Part shown: piece by piece, positions 11,310 to 21,727 of the stretch
Layout: each line of letters opens with the position of its first letter
Position numbering within the stretch: position 1 is the stretch's first letter
Assembly: GCA_002104985.1 (NCBI GenBank)
Contig: MCGO01000086.1
Location: 1 to 64,000, forward strand
DNA: 64,000 nucleotides
Source of the DNA: Rhizoclosmatium globosum
Taxonomy: Eukaryota > Chytridiomycota > Chytridiomycetes > Chytridiales > Chytriomycetaceae
Direction of reading: 5' to 3'
Program-made: the position numbers and the translations under genes
The notes under the pieces: model-generated
What the model saw: the letters and a program-made list of their open reading frames with translations, nothing else
The model's database searches: none
What the model was told of the DNA's origin: nothing

Positions 11310-12329
11310 TCACAACTTGGCATACACGGCCTTCTTCTTGCTCAGAAACTCTTCAGCAGCTTTTACCATATCCTGTTCAAAAAATGCAGAAAAAGGAAAT
11401 CTCAGAAAAACGCGTGTCCTGTCACCCAGCCAACCACAAACAACCAACACGTACCTCAGTCTGTGCCATGGCAGCGTTCCAAACACCAACATACTTTAAT
11501 CCATCCTCAACAGAGTGATCTCTGGAGTACTTGAGCACGTTCTTTGTGCCTGACACTGCAACTGGACTCTTGCTGGCAATCAGTTGTGCGTACTTGACCG
11601 CCGCTGCCACAACCTGTTCACGCGATCCCTCAACTACCTGACTCACTAGTCCAAACTCTTTGGCCTCCGCTGCCGCAAACGGACGCGCACTCAAACAAAC
11701 ATCGTGCACCCAACTCTGATTCCCAACAACTTTTGGCAGTCTCTGCAACGTTCCGACATCTACAATAATAACCTATAAATAAACGTACGAAATTCAATAA
11801 ATATAATCTTACCGGCCGCCAACGCAATATCAACCTCCTTCACAGAAAACACTGCATCCGCACTACAAAATCTCACATCCGCCGCCGTAATCACATCAAT
11901 CCCAGCTCCATAACACGGTCCATGCACAGCAGCAATAACAGGAACCCTGCACGCCTCAATCGCACTAACCTGCCCCTGCATCGCCTTAACAACCTCCAAG
12001 AACCCAAACGCCCGTCTCGCTGCATCCACGCCTTCACCGCCATTTCCAAAGTCGCCTGCGTATTCCATCAAATCAAGACCCGCAGTGAATCCCTTTCCCG
12101 CGCCAGAAAGAACAATCGCTCGAATGTTGGAGTTTGTTGACACAGTCGTGAAGCAGTCGCCCAAGTCTTTCCACATTCTATGTTTCAGATTAGTTACTAG
12201 AGTTACTTTCTCGTTCCTCATTACAAATCCAATCACTCAACTGTGGATTCATGGCATTCAGTTTCTTGGGTCTGTTGAATTCAACATGCAACACCCCCTC
12301 GACTGGGACAGAGAGAACAAGTGTTTTGT
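11310..12329 (-). CDS. ECH1: Delta(3,5)-Delta(2,4)-dienoyl-CoA isomerase, peroxisomal (crotonase fold)
   Basis: Exons at 12329-12242, 12177-11813, 11759-11455 and 11372-11310 join in phase. Crotonase hallmarks are present: NRPKKLNAMNP, the oxyanion-hole strand GKGFTAGLDLMEYAG, and IAAVHGPCYGAGIDVITAAD. The acidic segment VKEVDIALAADVGTLQRLP with its Asp/Glu pair is typical of dienoyl-CoA isomerase rather than plain enoyl-CoA hydratase. The enzyme shifts double bonds during beta-oxidation of odd-position unsaturated fatty acids. The C-terminus is AKL, a type-1 peroxisome targeting signal. The 5' end is unresolved: an upstream exon ending at a GTATGT donor (12373, with a CTAAC branch-like site) is likely, but no ATG near 12386-12425 keeps phase. 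A sequencing indel or a different first exon may explain that. Confidence 0.88.
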
Positions 12330-13124
12330 CTGTTATTGTTTGTTCTCTTTGTTAGTCCTGCCAGTGTACATACTCTCCACGAGTTCATAGAGACAGAAGG
12401 TACATACATTTGGGAAGAGTGCTCATGGGATGTGTGTGTTTCAATAAAACGATTCTTTTTTGTGCCACTGACCTGACAAACCAAGGTGAATAACGAATAA
12501 GAATTATAAGTTCAAGGAAAGAAGAATATTCGATAAACTCATAATAATTGGTGACTTATCCACTTTAAAAAACCAAAGTTCGCGAAAAGCATCCGAAAAA
12601 CGAAATCAAGAATGAAAGATGACACCTTCTCATTTCATGAGCTTCTGCATTACTTTGACGACGATGAGGAAGCCTCATCCAATTCAAGTTACTCCGCATC
12701 TGCCTCAACACCTTCCCTCCCACCCGAGATTTGGTTCCAAATCTTCGTCAAGGCATGTGGAAGCATGAAACAACTCTCCCGTCTCTCTCGTCTCTCCAAA
12801 TCCATCTACAACTACTGTTGGAAATCCCCAGCTGCAAGAGCAAACTTCTGCATTGACCGATACGGAAAGGACCAAGCAATTGAGAAGCTCGTTAAGATAC
12901 AAGGTCACAAAGACCCGCGCCTTTCTGAAACATTGAAAGTTCTGGTGCAAAAGGGGTGTTCGCACACCTGCAAAGTCAAAAAACTGTGGGATTGCCCTTT
13001 GTGGCTGTTGTCCACACATCAGAGCGCTGCTGAAAACATAAGGCTGTTTTATGAATGTAATCCGATTATTCTTGATTACCATATTGACATGAGTCTAAAA
13101 AGAGCTGGTTGTCATGGGCGATTG

Positions 13125-13134
13125 GATTCATATT

Positions 13135-13143
<9 letters not shown>
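13125..13143. repeat. Left target-site duplication of the LINE
   Basis: Reads GATTCATATTAGGTTTTTT and matches the right copy at 15113-15131 at 16 of 19 positions. It covers the last codons of exon 1 of copy C and the position of its 5' splice site. The end of the duplication blends into the poly-T run, so its exact length is uncertain. Confidence 0.65.
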
Positions 13144-13170
<27 letters not shown>

Positions 13171-15112
13171 GATTTTCATCTTTCTTTATTGAAATAACTC
13201 AAATATATCTAATGCCTAAGATAAAAAAATCCTCAATAGTAAAAATCTTCCTCCATTTTGCTGACTATATTACGGGCCAAAGCATGCTGAAGCGCAAATA
13301 GTATACGACGATAAACAACAGCTACCGACACAGATTCTCGAATAACTTCCCGCTGCATCATCAAGCCACGCAACTTTTCTAAAAACTGTATAGAGCTCTT
13401 GCCTAACCCACCAGTAGTATCCAATACAAAGGGGACAAACTCTAGACCAATAGACTGACAACCCGACAAATACTTTTCATTCTTTGTAGATTCCCGTCCA
13501 CGAACAGCATTTCCAACCTTAAATCCCACTAGGCCACGTGAGGTAAGTGGATGAACAACACTGATATCCACACAAACAGTTTTCCCATCATAAAAGTCAT
13601 AGACTAGAAGATCAGCTGGCCAAAGATCTCCTGAACTTGAAGGCAGGCGAACTTCGCCATTCTCCCGACAAAGGATTCCAACTTGACGAACCAGAGCAGC
13701 CAAAGTATCTCTTAAGAAATTATGTCTACTCCAAGAGCCTGAGTGACCCCCACAGCAGAAAGCATGATCACCAAACAAATCCATCACATGTTCACAATGA
13801 CGACAACGACGACGGCCTGTATAGAGCGGCATGAGAAGGCGATAGCGGAGGATAGCACGATATTCTACAGGAGACATAACCAAGTGCAGACCTTCCATTG
13901 GAAGAGCCAACAAGAACGACGATGCATGTTGCTGGGTAAATGATTGAAGTAAAGCCTGATGACGAGGGAGAAACCGTCCTGTGGACTTGTCAAACCAACG
14001 CAAATCATTTCCAGATGTTGCCAAGAACTCCTTGTGAAGAACTGAATTGAAGACTCCCGCCAAATGTTTTTGTGTTGGAGAGGTGGAGGATGAGACTTCA
14101 TTACGGAGAACATCAACAGAGGGGTAAGACAAGCGGGATGAAAGAGAGACAAGTACTGAATCAAACATAGGACCAAAAGGAGACAGACCAGATGATGACA
14201 AGATGGCAGACTGAAGAGGGGCTGTAGACAGAACAGAGGCTACATAGGCATAATGAACAAGGTGAGAAGCCTGAGAGATTCCAAGGCCCCCAGATGACAG
14301 AGGTAAACCGGTAAGCAAGAACTGGAAATCAGAAAGACTGCACCCAACAATATTTGTCAGAGCCTTACGAAGAACTGCATCAAAGTCTGAGACTCCCCTA
14401 GATACTACAGAAGGGTGCATTGTGCGCAATGCATACACCAGCTTTGGGATCCCTAAACAAGCACGAAGCAAAAGAAGCTGACATTGCGGATCATGCAGGG
14501 AAACTAGCGACTCAATTGCGGAGGAACATTTGGATACACGACGGCAAAACTGAGCCTCATAAAACGAAGGGTTTCCAGATACTGCCCCACCAAGAAGCTT
14601 GACCCCACTTTCTGGCTGAACCTGGATGATACCTGGAGGGAACAGGCTTCTTCGAGGGTCAAAAGTTGGCCAATATACTTCACATTTAAACAGATTAGCA
14701 TGCAGTCCAAGAGATGGTCCCTCACGAGTTATAACATCAAAGGCAGCAACCATTTGAAGAGTGTCTCCATGAAGAGTCCAGTCATCCATAATAGCACCCG
14801 TATGCATAACCTGGCACTGATTATACACAGACTTCTGAAGAACAGCAAGCACAAGACAGAATAACAATGGGCCAAGGGGATCCCCCTGCTGAACTCCAGT
14901 GCAAGATCCAAATGATTTATCCCCAACAAAGAGCCAGCTCTTACAGCCATATGTATATCCCACCCAGTTCAGCAGAACAGGACACATTTCACGTACTTGT
15001 GCAAACATAGCTTCCCGAGACACCAAATTGAAGGCATTTTGAAAGTCAACGAAAAGGAGACATTCAAGCAATTCAGCTCTCTCAGCAACAATACGGTTAA
15101 TGTTAGGTTTTT
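13137..15112 (-). mobile_element. 5'-truncated non-LTR retrotransposon (LINE)
   Basis: About 2 kb inserted antisense to copy C. On the + strand it begins with a run of about 30 T (13138-13168), which is the poly(A) tail of the element on its own strand. A ~65 bp 3' UTR comes next, then one long reverse-transcriptase frame cut off at its 5' end near 15112. An imperfect ~19 bp target duplication flanks it. Poly(A) tail, 5' truncation and variable target duplication are the signs of target-primed reverse transcription. Confidence 0.9.
13233..15112 (-). pseudogene. LINE reverse transcriptase ORF, N-terminally truncated
   Basis: The remaining frame of about 620 aa starts at reverse-transcriptase motif A (LLFVDFQNAFNLVSR), so the fingers and any upstream endonuclease are gone. 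Motif B is GVQQGDPLGPLLF, motif C is AIMDDWTLHG with the catalytic Asp pair, motif D is GLHANLFKCEVYW and motif E is VKLLGGAVSG. Near the C-terminus are a Cys/His cluster (CRHCEHVMDLFGDHAFCC, then RHNFLRD) and a block with P-A-D and D-I-S spaced like a PD-(D/E)XK nuclease (WPADLLVYD..CVDISVVHPL). The frame has no internal stops, which suggests a fairly young insertion. The truncated copy cannot be autonomous. Frame extension past 15112 reads into flanking DNA. Confidence 0.85.
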
Positions 15113-15131
15113 GATTCACGTTACGTTTTTT
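15113..15131. repeat. Right target-site duplication of the LINE
   Basis: Reads GATTCACGTTACGTTTTTT, the partner of the left copy at 13125-13143. It keeps the GT expected for the 5' splice site of intron 1 of copy C, and the rest of that intron follows to the AG at 15158-15159. Confidence 0.65.
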
Positions 15132-16716
15132 GCACAATTAACTTGATATCAATCAATAGTATGCGCGATTCTTAAAGAAGACTCTTCTTTAATCACAAAT
15201 TCACAACTAATTGCTCACCTTTATGAAAAAAAAATCAGACTTGACTTGAAACATGTATGTGTCCTATGATTTTTTGAGCACAAAGTTAACCCCTTGTTCA
15301 GCTGCTTGAATGTAACCACATTAATTTAATCACATTTTTGGGTACCGAGTATTGGAAGTTCCATCTTTTCGACTCTACAGTCGTTTCACTCGCAATCAAA
15401 CAGGATTACCTCTTTATCGCCGAACAAATGATATCTCCGCACATAGTTCCATCCACAATGAAGTTAGTGGTAATCTACTCTGATAGTATATGGTGTGGAC
15501 TAGATTTCACGAACATCCAACATGTGACAACAGTTCTGTCTCTTGGCGTTGAACCGACTTTGTACGCTTTATTGCGTTCAGCAGGATGTAATGAATCTAT
15601 CTATTTTTCGTCGACACATTTACATTGTAACTATAATTGGGCCGATAAAGTACCCTTCACTCTCGCAGTGAATGCCTATGCTGTCAATGATATTTTGCTC
15701 CAATCCGGTTGTCAAATTAACTCGGACGTACTCAATCATGCAGTAGTTCATGCTCCAAAGGAATATGTTGCGTACTTACTTGAAAAATGGAGTTTGCAAG
15801 AGAATTACACGAATATCAACATCATTGAAGGATATGTTATTCATAATGCGTACACACGGAGAGACTGGGACCTTGTTGAGATATTGCTCGAACACGGCCG
15901 TCAATGGGCCAAAGCTACAGGCAAACCCGGCATTCATCTTACACACTCAACTTTGCCAAATCGTTCAAGCTCTATATACGCTCCGATTCCTCTGGATTCG
16001 AACGATGCACACTTCTTTGACAAAATGCCAATTCTTATTGAGCTAAAAATTTACTCCGACAATGCCTACACGGTTTGCCTCGAACGAAAGATTACTGAAA
16101 TGACAATACCAACTCTCGAGAAATTGTTTTCATTGGGTGCCGTGGTGACACCGAGAGCTGTTTTTTTGGCAAGTACTGGCAATTCGAAAACCAAATTTAA
16201 ACTTCTCTTGAAACATTATCAAGTGAATTCAAAAGTTGAATTTGAAGGCTTTGAGCGCACCGTCAGAGAAACCAATCATTTGGAAGCGATTCAGATGATG
16301 ATTGCAAAGGGAATTCCAGTTATGTCGAAAGCTCTGTTTGCGATGTATCAACGTTTTCTCAGGGACCAAGATAACCCAATTGTGAATGAAATGATGAGTG
16401 CTGCGACAGAAGAGACGACATTTTTTCATTATTTTGAGGAAAGGGAACATGAGGCGTGGGACATTGAATATGTTGAATCGTTCTTGCTCAAATTCCACCG
16501 TCTGGGATTTCGAACAAGTCAGCAAGTGGTGGATAAAGCGGCGTTCAAAAATAAGCCTCGTCTTTCAAAGCTTCTTCAATTGTTGGTTGACAAGTGATGG
16601 CTGCTCTTCCATAAATTGGACGTAAATAAAAGAAAGTGTTGGTTGTGAGGAGGTATGAACGCCTTTGATTTGTTGTTTTTTTTGATAAATCAAGTCCGCA
16701 ACTCTTGATTAACACA

Positions 16717-18735
16717 ATGGAAGCTCATCACTTCCAGCAGCTTCTCCCTTTCTTTGACGGCGACGAAGAGTACATAGCCAATGCAAGCGATAACACACCC
16801 TCTGTTCTTGTCAGTGTGCCAACACCTTCCCTCCCACCCGAGATTTGGTTCCAAATCTTTGTCAAGGCATGTGGAAGCATGAAACAACTCTCCCGTCTCT
16901 CTCGTCTCTCCAAATCCATATACAACTACTGTTGGAAGTCCCCAGCTGCAAGAGCAAACTTCTGCATTGACCGATACGGAAAGGACCAAGCAATCGATAA
17001 GCTCGTTAAGATACAAGGTCACAAAGACCCGCGCCTTTCTGAAACATTGAAAGTTCTGGTGCAAAAGGGGTGTTCGCACACCTGCAAAGTCAAAAAACTG
17101 TGGGATTGCCCTTTGTGGCTGTTGTCCACACATCAGAGCGCTGCTGAAAACATAAGGCTGTTTTATGAATGTAATCCGAGTATTCTTGATTACCATATTG
17201 ATATGAGTCTAAAAAGAGCTGGCAGTCATGGGCGATTGGATTCACGTTGAGTTTATTGACACTGTTTTCCATGACAACTAACTTGATATCAATCAAAAGT
17301 ATGCGCAATTCTGAAAGAAGACCCTTCTTTAATCACGAATTCACAACTGATTGCTCGTCTTGCCGAAAAAGAAATCAAACTTGACTTAAAACATGTATGT
17401 ACCCTGTGATATTTTGAGCACAAAATTAATCTCAGTCTAGCTGCTTGAACGTAACCACATTAATTTAATCACATTTATGGGTCCCGAGTATTGGGAGTTC
17501 CACTTTTTCGACTCTAAAGTCGTTTCACTCGCAATCAAACAGAATTACCTCTTCATCGCCGAACAAATGATATCACCGCAGATAGTTGCATCCACAATGA
17601 AGTTAAATGAAATCGACTCTGATCGTATATGGTTCGGATTGGATTTCACGAACATCCAACATGTGACCACGGCTTTATCTTTTGGTGTTGCACCGACTTC
17701 GTACGCTTTATTGCGTTCAGCAGGATGTAATTATCTTTTGTCGGCGTGTTTACATTGTAACAAGAATTGGGCTGATGAAGTACCTTTCACTCTCGCAGAA
17801 AATGCCTATGCTGTCAACGACATTTTTCTCCAAGCCGGATATCAACTCAATTTCAGAGTATTCAATGATGCAGTAGTTTATGCTCCAAAGGAATATGTTA
17901 CGTACTTACTTGAAAAATGGAGGTTGCAAGAGAATTACACGAATATCAACATCATTGAAGGATATGTTATTCATAATGCGTACACACGGAGAGACTGGGA
18001 CCTTGTTGAGATATTGCTCGAACACGGCCGTCAATGGGCCAAAGCCACTGGTAAACCTGCCATTCATCTTACACACTCAATATTGCCAAATCATTCAAGC
18101 TTTATCTATCCTCCTCCTCCTATGGATTCGAACGATACATACTTCTTTGACAAATGCCAATCCTTATTGAGCTCAGAATTTACCCCAAAAATGCCTACTC
18201 ACTTTGCCTTGAAAGTGCCAGATTTTTAATAACAAAATCAACTCTCGATAAATTGATTTCATTGGGTGCTGTTGTTACACCGAGAGCTCTTGTTTCGGCA
18301 AGTAAGAGTCGTTTGAGAATGAATTTTTTACTACTCTTGGAACATTATCAAGTGAATGCAAAGGTTGAATTTGAGTGCTTTGAGCGCATCGTCAGAGAAA
18401 CCCAACATTTGGAAGAGATTCAGATGATGATTGCAAAGGGAATTCCAGTAATGTCGAAAGCTCTGTTTGAGATGTATCAACGTTTTCGGAGGGACCAAGA
18501 TAATCCAATTGTCCATGAAATGATGAGTGCTGCCACAGAAGAGACGCGAATGACATTTTTTCATTATTTTGAGGAAAGGGAACCTGAGGCGTGGGACATG
18601 GAACATGTTGAATCGTTCTTGCTAAAATTCCACAGTCTGGGATTTCGAACAAGTCAGCAAGTGGCGGATAAAGCGGCGTTCAAAATGAAGCCTCGTCTTT
18701 CAATGCTACTTCAATTGTTGGTTGATAAGTGTTAG
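16717..18735 (+). pseudogene. F-box-like/helical-repeat family, copy D (one frameshift)
   Basis: Exons 16717-17245, 17300-17394 (95 nt) and 17441-18735 keep phase. The F-box-like segment LPPEIWFQIFVKACGSMKQL is near residue 35. Helical hairpins with LLEHGRQWAKATG, LISLGAVVTPRAL and the terminal LGFRTSQQVADKA follow. In exon 3 the AAAA seen in copy C (..FFDKMPIL..) is AAA at 18152-18154. The frame then stops at 18229, while the adjacent frame carries on to 18735. Exon 1 from about 16826 onward is almost identical to copy C, whereas the first ~35 codons are unrelated. An AATAAA lies about 45 bp after the stop (18781). A single homopolymer difference may be a sequence error, so the gene may be intact. 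Confidence 0.7.
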
Positions 18736-18819
18736 TTTAAAGTAACATCACATTTTCTCACGTGAAGGGTCTTTGAAGCAAATAAAAGCTATAAACGTAC
18801 TTTAATGTCCACAGAATAA

Positions 18820-19593
18820 CTATTGCTCGCGCTTTCCCGAAAAGATCAAATGTGCCATAACACGACCGTCCTCTCCTTCCCCGCGCTCAACAGCATTGAC
18901 AACAACATCACTAAAGCCAACTCCCCGCAACAACCCCTCTAAAGACTCCCTGGAATGCAAATATCTGGGAGAGACCTCCCTCCCCAATTCCTCCAATCCC
19001 TTGGTTGGAACAACTCCCCATTCTCCTTCGACTCGACTGCCGACACACATTCCATACAGAACACCCCCACTCTGCAAACACTCAAAACATTCGCGCAAGA
19101 AGGCAGCAACTTGACCCTTACTCAACACATGAAGAATCGCCTGTGCACTAACAATCCCAAAGCGGCCTTTCAATCCTGCCTTCTCCGCCGCACCCAAAAC
19201 AGCAAGATCTCCCCACCACTCTCCAACACCATCCAATGCCGTATCGCCTGAATACAGAACTTCCCCACCAATCCGGAAATACGCGTCATGCAAGTCACTT
19301 ACAACCAATTTAGTCACATCCACCCCGTCCTGAACAAACCGTCTCGCATCCGTACCGAAACAGCAACCGAGCTCTAAAACAGACTCTCCTGCTTTGAACC
19401 GGGGCTTGAGCGAATCGTACAGTGGGTGGAGACACCCGCGCGGAGTTGCGAATTGATGGTTCTGGATGCACTTGTAAACGTGATGAGAAGGGGCCGTTCT
19501 AGCGTATGTGGTTTGGATGCGGTCTTCGGCTTCGGAAGGGGTGATGTTCGTGTAGGAAGTGTACCAACTGAGGTCGGGTGGGTTTGCAATCAT
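18820..19593 (-). CDS. Class I SAM-dependent methyltransferase
   Basis: Intronless, 257 aa. The SAM-binding motif I is SVLELGCCFGTDARRFV (residues about 71-87), followed by an acidic motif II-like VVSDLHDAYF. A later strand, VSAQAILHVL, and GGVLYGMCVG fit motifs IV-V of a Rossmann-type methyltransferase. The N-terminal region with TTYARTAPSHHVYKCIQ and FATPRGCLHPLY resembles fungal methyltransferases annotated near secondary-metabolite genes. The substrate is unknown. ATG 19593 is the first in frame. It converges with copy D (stop 18735) and is divergent from copy H. Confidence 0.85.
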   Translation of the reverse strand: MIANPPDLSWYTSYTNITPSEAEDRIQTTYARTAPSHHVYKCIQNHQFATPRGCLHPLYDSLKPRFKAGESVLELGCCFGTDARRFVQDGVDVTKLVVSDLHDAYFRIGGEVLYSGDTALDGVGEWWGDLAVLGAAEKAGLKGRFGIVSAQAILHVLSKGQVAAFLRECFECLQSGGVLYGMCVGSRVEGEWGVVPTKGLEELGREVSPRYLHSRESLEGLLRGVGFSDVVVNAVERGEGEDGRVMAHLIFSGKREQ

Positions 19594-19817
19594 TTCGATT
19601 TCAAATTGTTATTTGCGCTTCGATTCCACGTGCTTTCACGTCATTGGATCACGGATGTATTTTACATCAATTCACGAACATCAAGGAGTTTAAATAGGTA
19701 TTAACTTTTTTGGACAATGGGTCGCACATCAAATACAGATCGGACATAGCACAGCCACAACACATCAGAACTCAAAACGAATGTCACTCCACCCAAAAGA
19801 ACACATCAAAACTCTGG

Positions 19818-21530
19818 ATGCAACACCCATTTCAGGAACTCGCCCAGAGTCTTAGCTTTGAGAATGTTCCAACCGGTTCAAAGCCCTGTGCGCACCTTCC
19901 TTCTGAAGTCTGGTCCAAAATATTTGCCCTCGCCTACGGAAACATCTACCAGCTATCTCAAATAACTCGTCTCAGCAAGCTCATATACTTGTACTGCTGG
20001 CTCCCTGCATCAGCACGAGCAAATTTCTACCTCGAATGTTATGGAAAGAGCCACGCACTGTTTATGACATTTTCAACAAACTGCTGGAAAGACCCTCAGT
20101 TCTACAATGTCCTCGAAATTTTGATACAGAAAGGGGCTGAGTATTCTTGCGACGATAGAGTTCAGAAATGCCCGTTGCAACGGCTGTTGACTCTACCAAA
20201 CCGTTTGGCTATCGTTCAGCTATTTTTCACCTGTCAGCCGCATGTTTCAGGAGCACATTTGAAAGCCGCTATTAAACGAGCACTGCACTATGGGTCCCTG
20301 GAACTTCGTGAGTGTCTGACCTCAAATAAAATCATAACTAACAATGCTTTTAAGTCTGCACGTTGCTACAAGAAGATTCAATCACGTTGTCTCCAAATGC
20401 GCTGGTTGGCCGACTTGCGGTGATGGGCATTTCTTTTGACGTAAAACAGGTGAGCAGAGTTCAGTCACAAAAGCATCAAATAATCTTGAAACCTAGCTTA
20501 TGCTTAAAAATCACATGGAATTGGCTTCATATCTTTCCACAGTCACAGAAACAAGGGCGCCTGTAGCCGCTGTAGCATACTCCATTAAAACCAATAACAT
20601 TGTAATGGCCAAGCAAATCATAACTGCGAGAAATGATTCAACGATTATGTCATGGCAGAATTTATTGAATCCGGACGGATTCTGGCGTGCTTTAGGCTTC
20701 CATTGCCTTGAACACGTTGAAATCGCACTGTCTCTCGGCATTCCACCAACCATCAGTGCTTTTTTGTCGTCATCCGGTCTGTTCTCTCCAGATAACCATC
20801 GACTAGATTTACCAATTTCACTTTACAACTGGGACCATATTGGTACCCAACTGCCCACATTAAATCCTCATGCATATCAGATAGCTGAAATATTTCTCAA
20901 TGCCGGAATAAACGTGGATCAGGTGGCTCTATCCAACGCGTGTTCAACAGGACACACTGAATACATTCAGTTTCTCATGACAAAGTGGACTGAGCAAAAG
21001 AATTACGCAGCTACAAATATAATCGGTCCCGATGCAATACACAATGCTTTTATGTGGCGAAAGTGGGAACTTGTGGATATGCTATTTGTACATCTAAAAC
21101 AAACGTATTTTTCAAGTTTATGTTGCACAAGTATGAGTTTGATCCTCAAGTAGGTTTCCCAGACTTTGAAAATATGTTGGGCACAGGATATCTGGAAGAT
21201 ATCCTGTTGGTACTCGACAAAGGCATTCCTGTCACCAAAGAAGTCCTCCAGTCTCTGTATAGGTGTTATTTGATGCGTCCCGATTCTCCAATCGTTGATG
21301 TTGTCCTTGGAGCTATTGTTCCTGAAAATCCACTCCGAAAAACATACCTAGGGTACCTGGAATCACTTCAGCATGATGACTTTGAGGAAGTATATCCTGA
21401 CTTGTTCAACGCATATTTCCATAAAATGCGAAAGTTCGGATTTCGGACGACGCAAGAAGTTGTTGATAGGGCAGAATCAACCAACAAACCACAATGGCTT
21501 ATTGACAACTTGAAGGGAATGATTGAATAA
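19818..21530 (+). pseudogene. F-box-like/helical-repeat family, copy H, internally deleted
   Basis: Exons 19818-20307, 20355-20449 (95 nt) and 20497 onward match the family. Exon 1 has an F-box-like LPSEVWSKIFALAYGNIYQL. Exon 3 runs through IPPTISAFLSSSGL, LNPHAYQIAEIFLNAG and AIHNAFMWRKWELVDML. It then jumps, near 21080-21110, into a segment that in the paralogues lies about 100 residues further on (..FFKFMLHKYEFDPQVGF), in a different frame. The C-terminal part, with LGAIVPENPLRKTYLGYLE and FGFRTTQEVVDRAE, then runs to 21530. The missing block is the one that carries the family's PYPxDxNDxYFF and GAVVTxxAL motifs. No intron of plausible size bridges the gap, so a ~300 bp deletion is the best reading. 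Confidence 0.7.
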
Positions 21531-21727
21531 ATATTCTGTTTAATTTTATTCAATAGTTACGAGAGTTCAGCCTCTTCTATTCTCTCCTAAAACCGATTGC
21601 AAAAGTCTGGAGAATATCATTGAGCAGCCTATGATGCAAAAAAAAAACAAACGAACTATATAATTTATAATCAGCTTTCATCATGTCAACCAACCTAACC
21701 AAATCCCTCCCTCAACAAGTCAAAATT

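Larger units (their letters stand above)
12612..16597 (+). pseudogene. F-box-like/helical-repeat family, copy C, split by a LINE insertion
   Basis: Exon 1 (12612-13131) encodes an F-box-like segment (LPPEIWFQIFVKACGSMKQL, LSRLSKSIYNYCW). Exon 2 (15160-15254) is the family's 95 nt exon, LCAILKEDSSLITNSQLIAH.. in type. Exon 3 (15302-16597) carries the helical repeats and the C-terminal LGFRTSQQVVDKA block. A 5'-truncated LINE on the opposite strand sits exactly at the exon 1/intron 1 junction. The exon-side copy of the duplicated target reads CATATTAGG, so the 5' splice site seen in copy D (CAC/GTTGAG) has lost its GT. The GT survives only on the far side of the insertion (CAC/GTTACG). Without the element the gene would be open in all three exons. 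Normal splicing is therefore unlikely. Confidence 0.75.

Noticed and set aside
13139..13168. Poly-T run as a promoter element or simple microsatellite
   Set aside because: Its place at one end of the LINE, next to the 3' end of the RT frame and a target duplication, makes it the poly(A) tail.
21080..21110. A 25-30 nt intron explaining the jump in copy H
   Set aside because: Shorter than any other intron seen here (about 40 nt minimum), and it would not restore the missing block.
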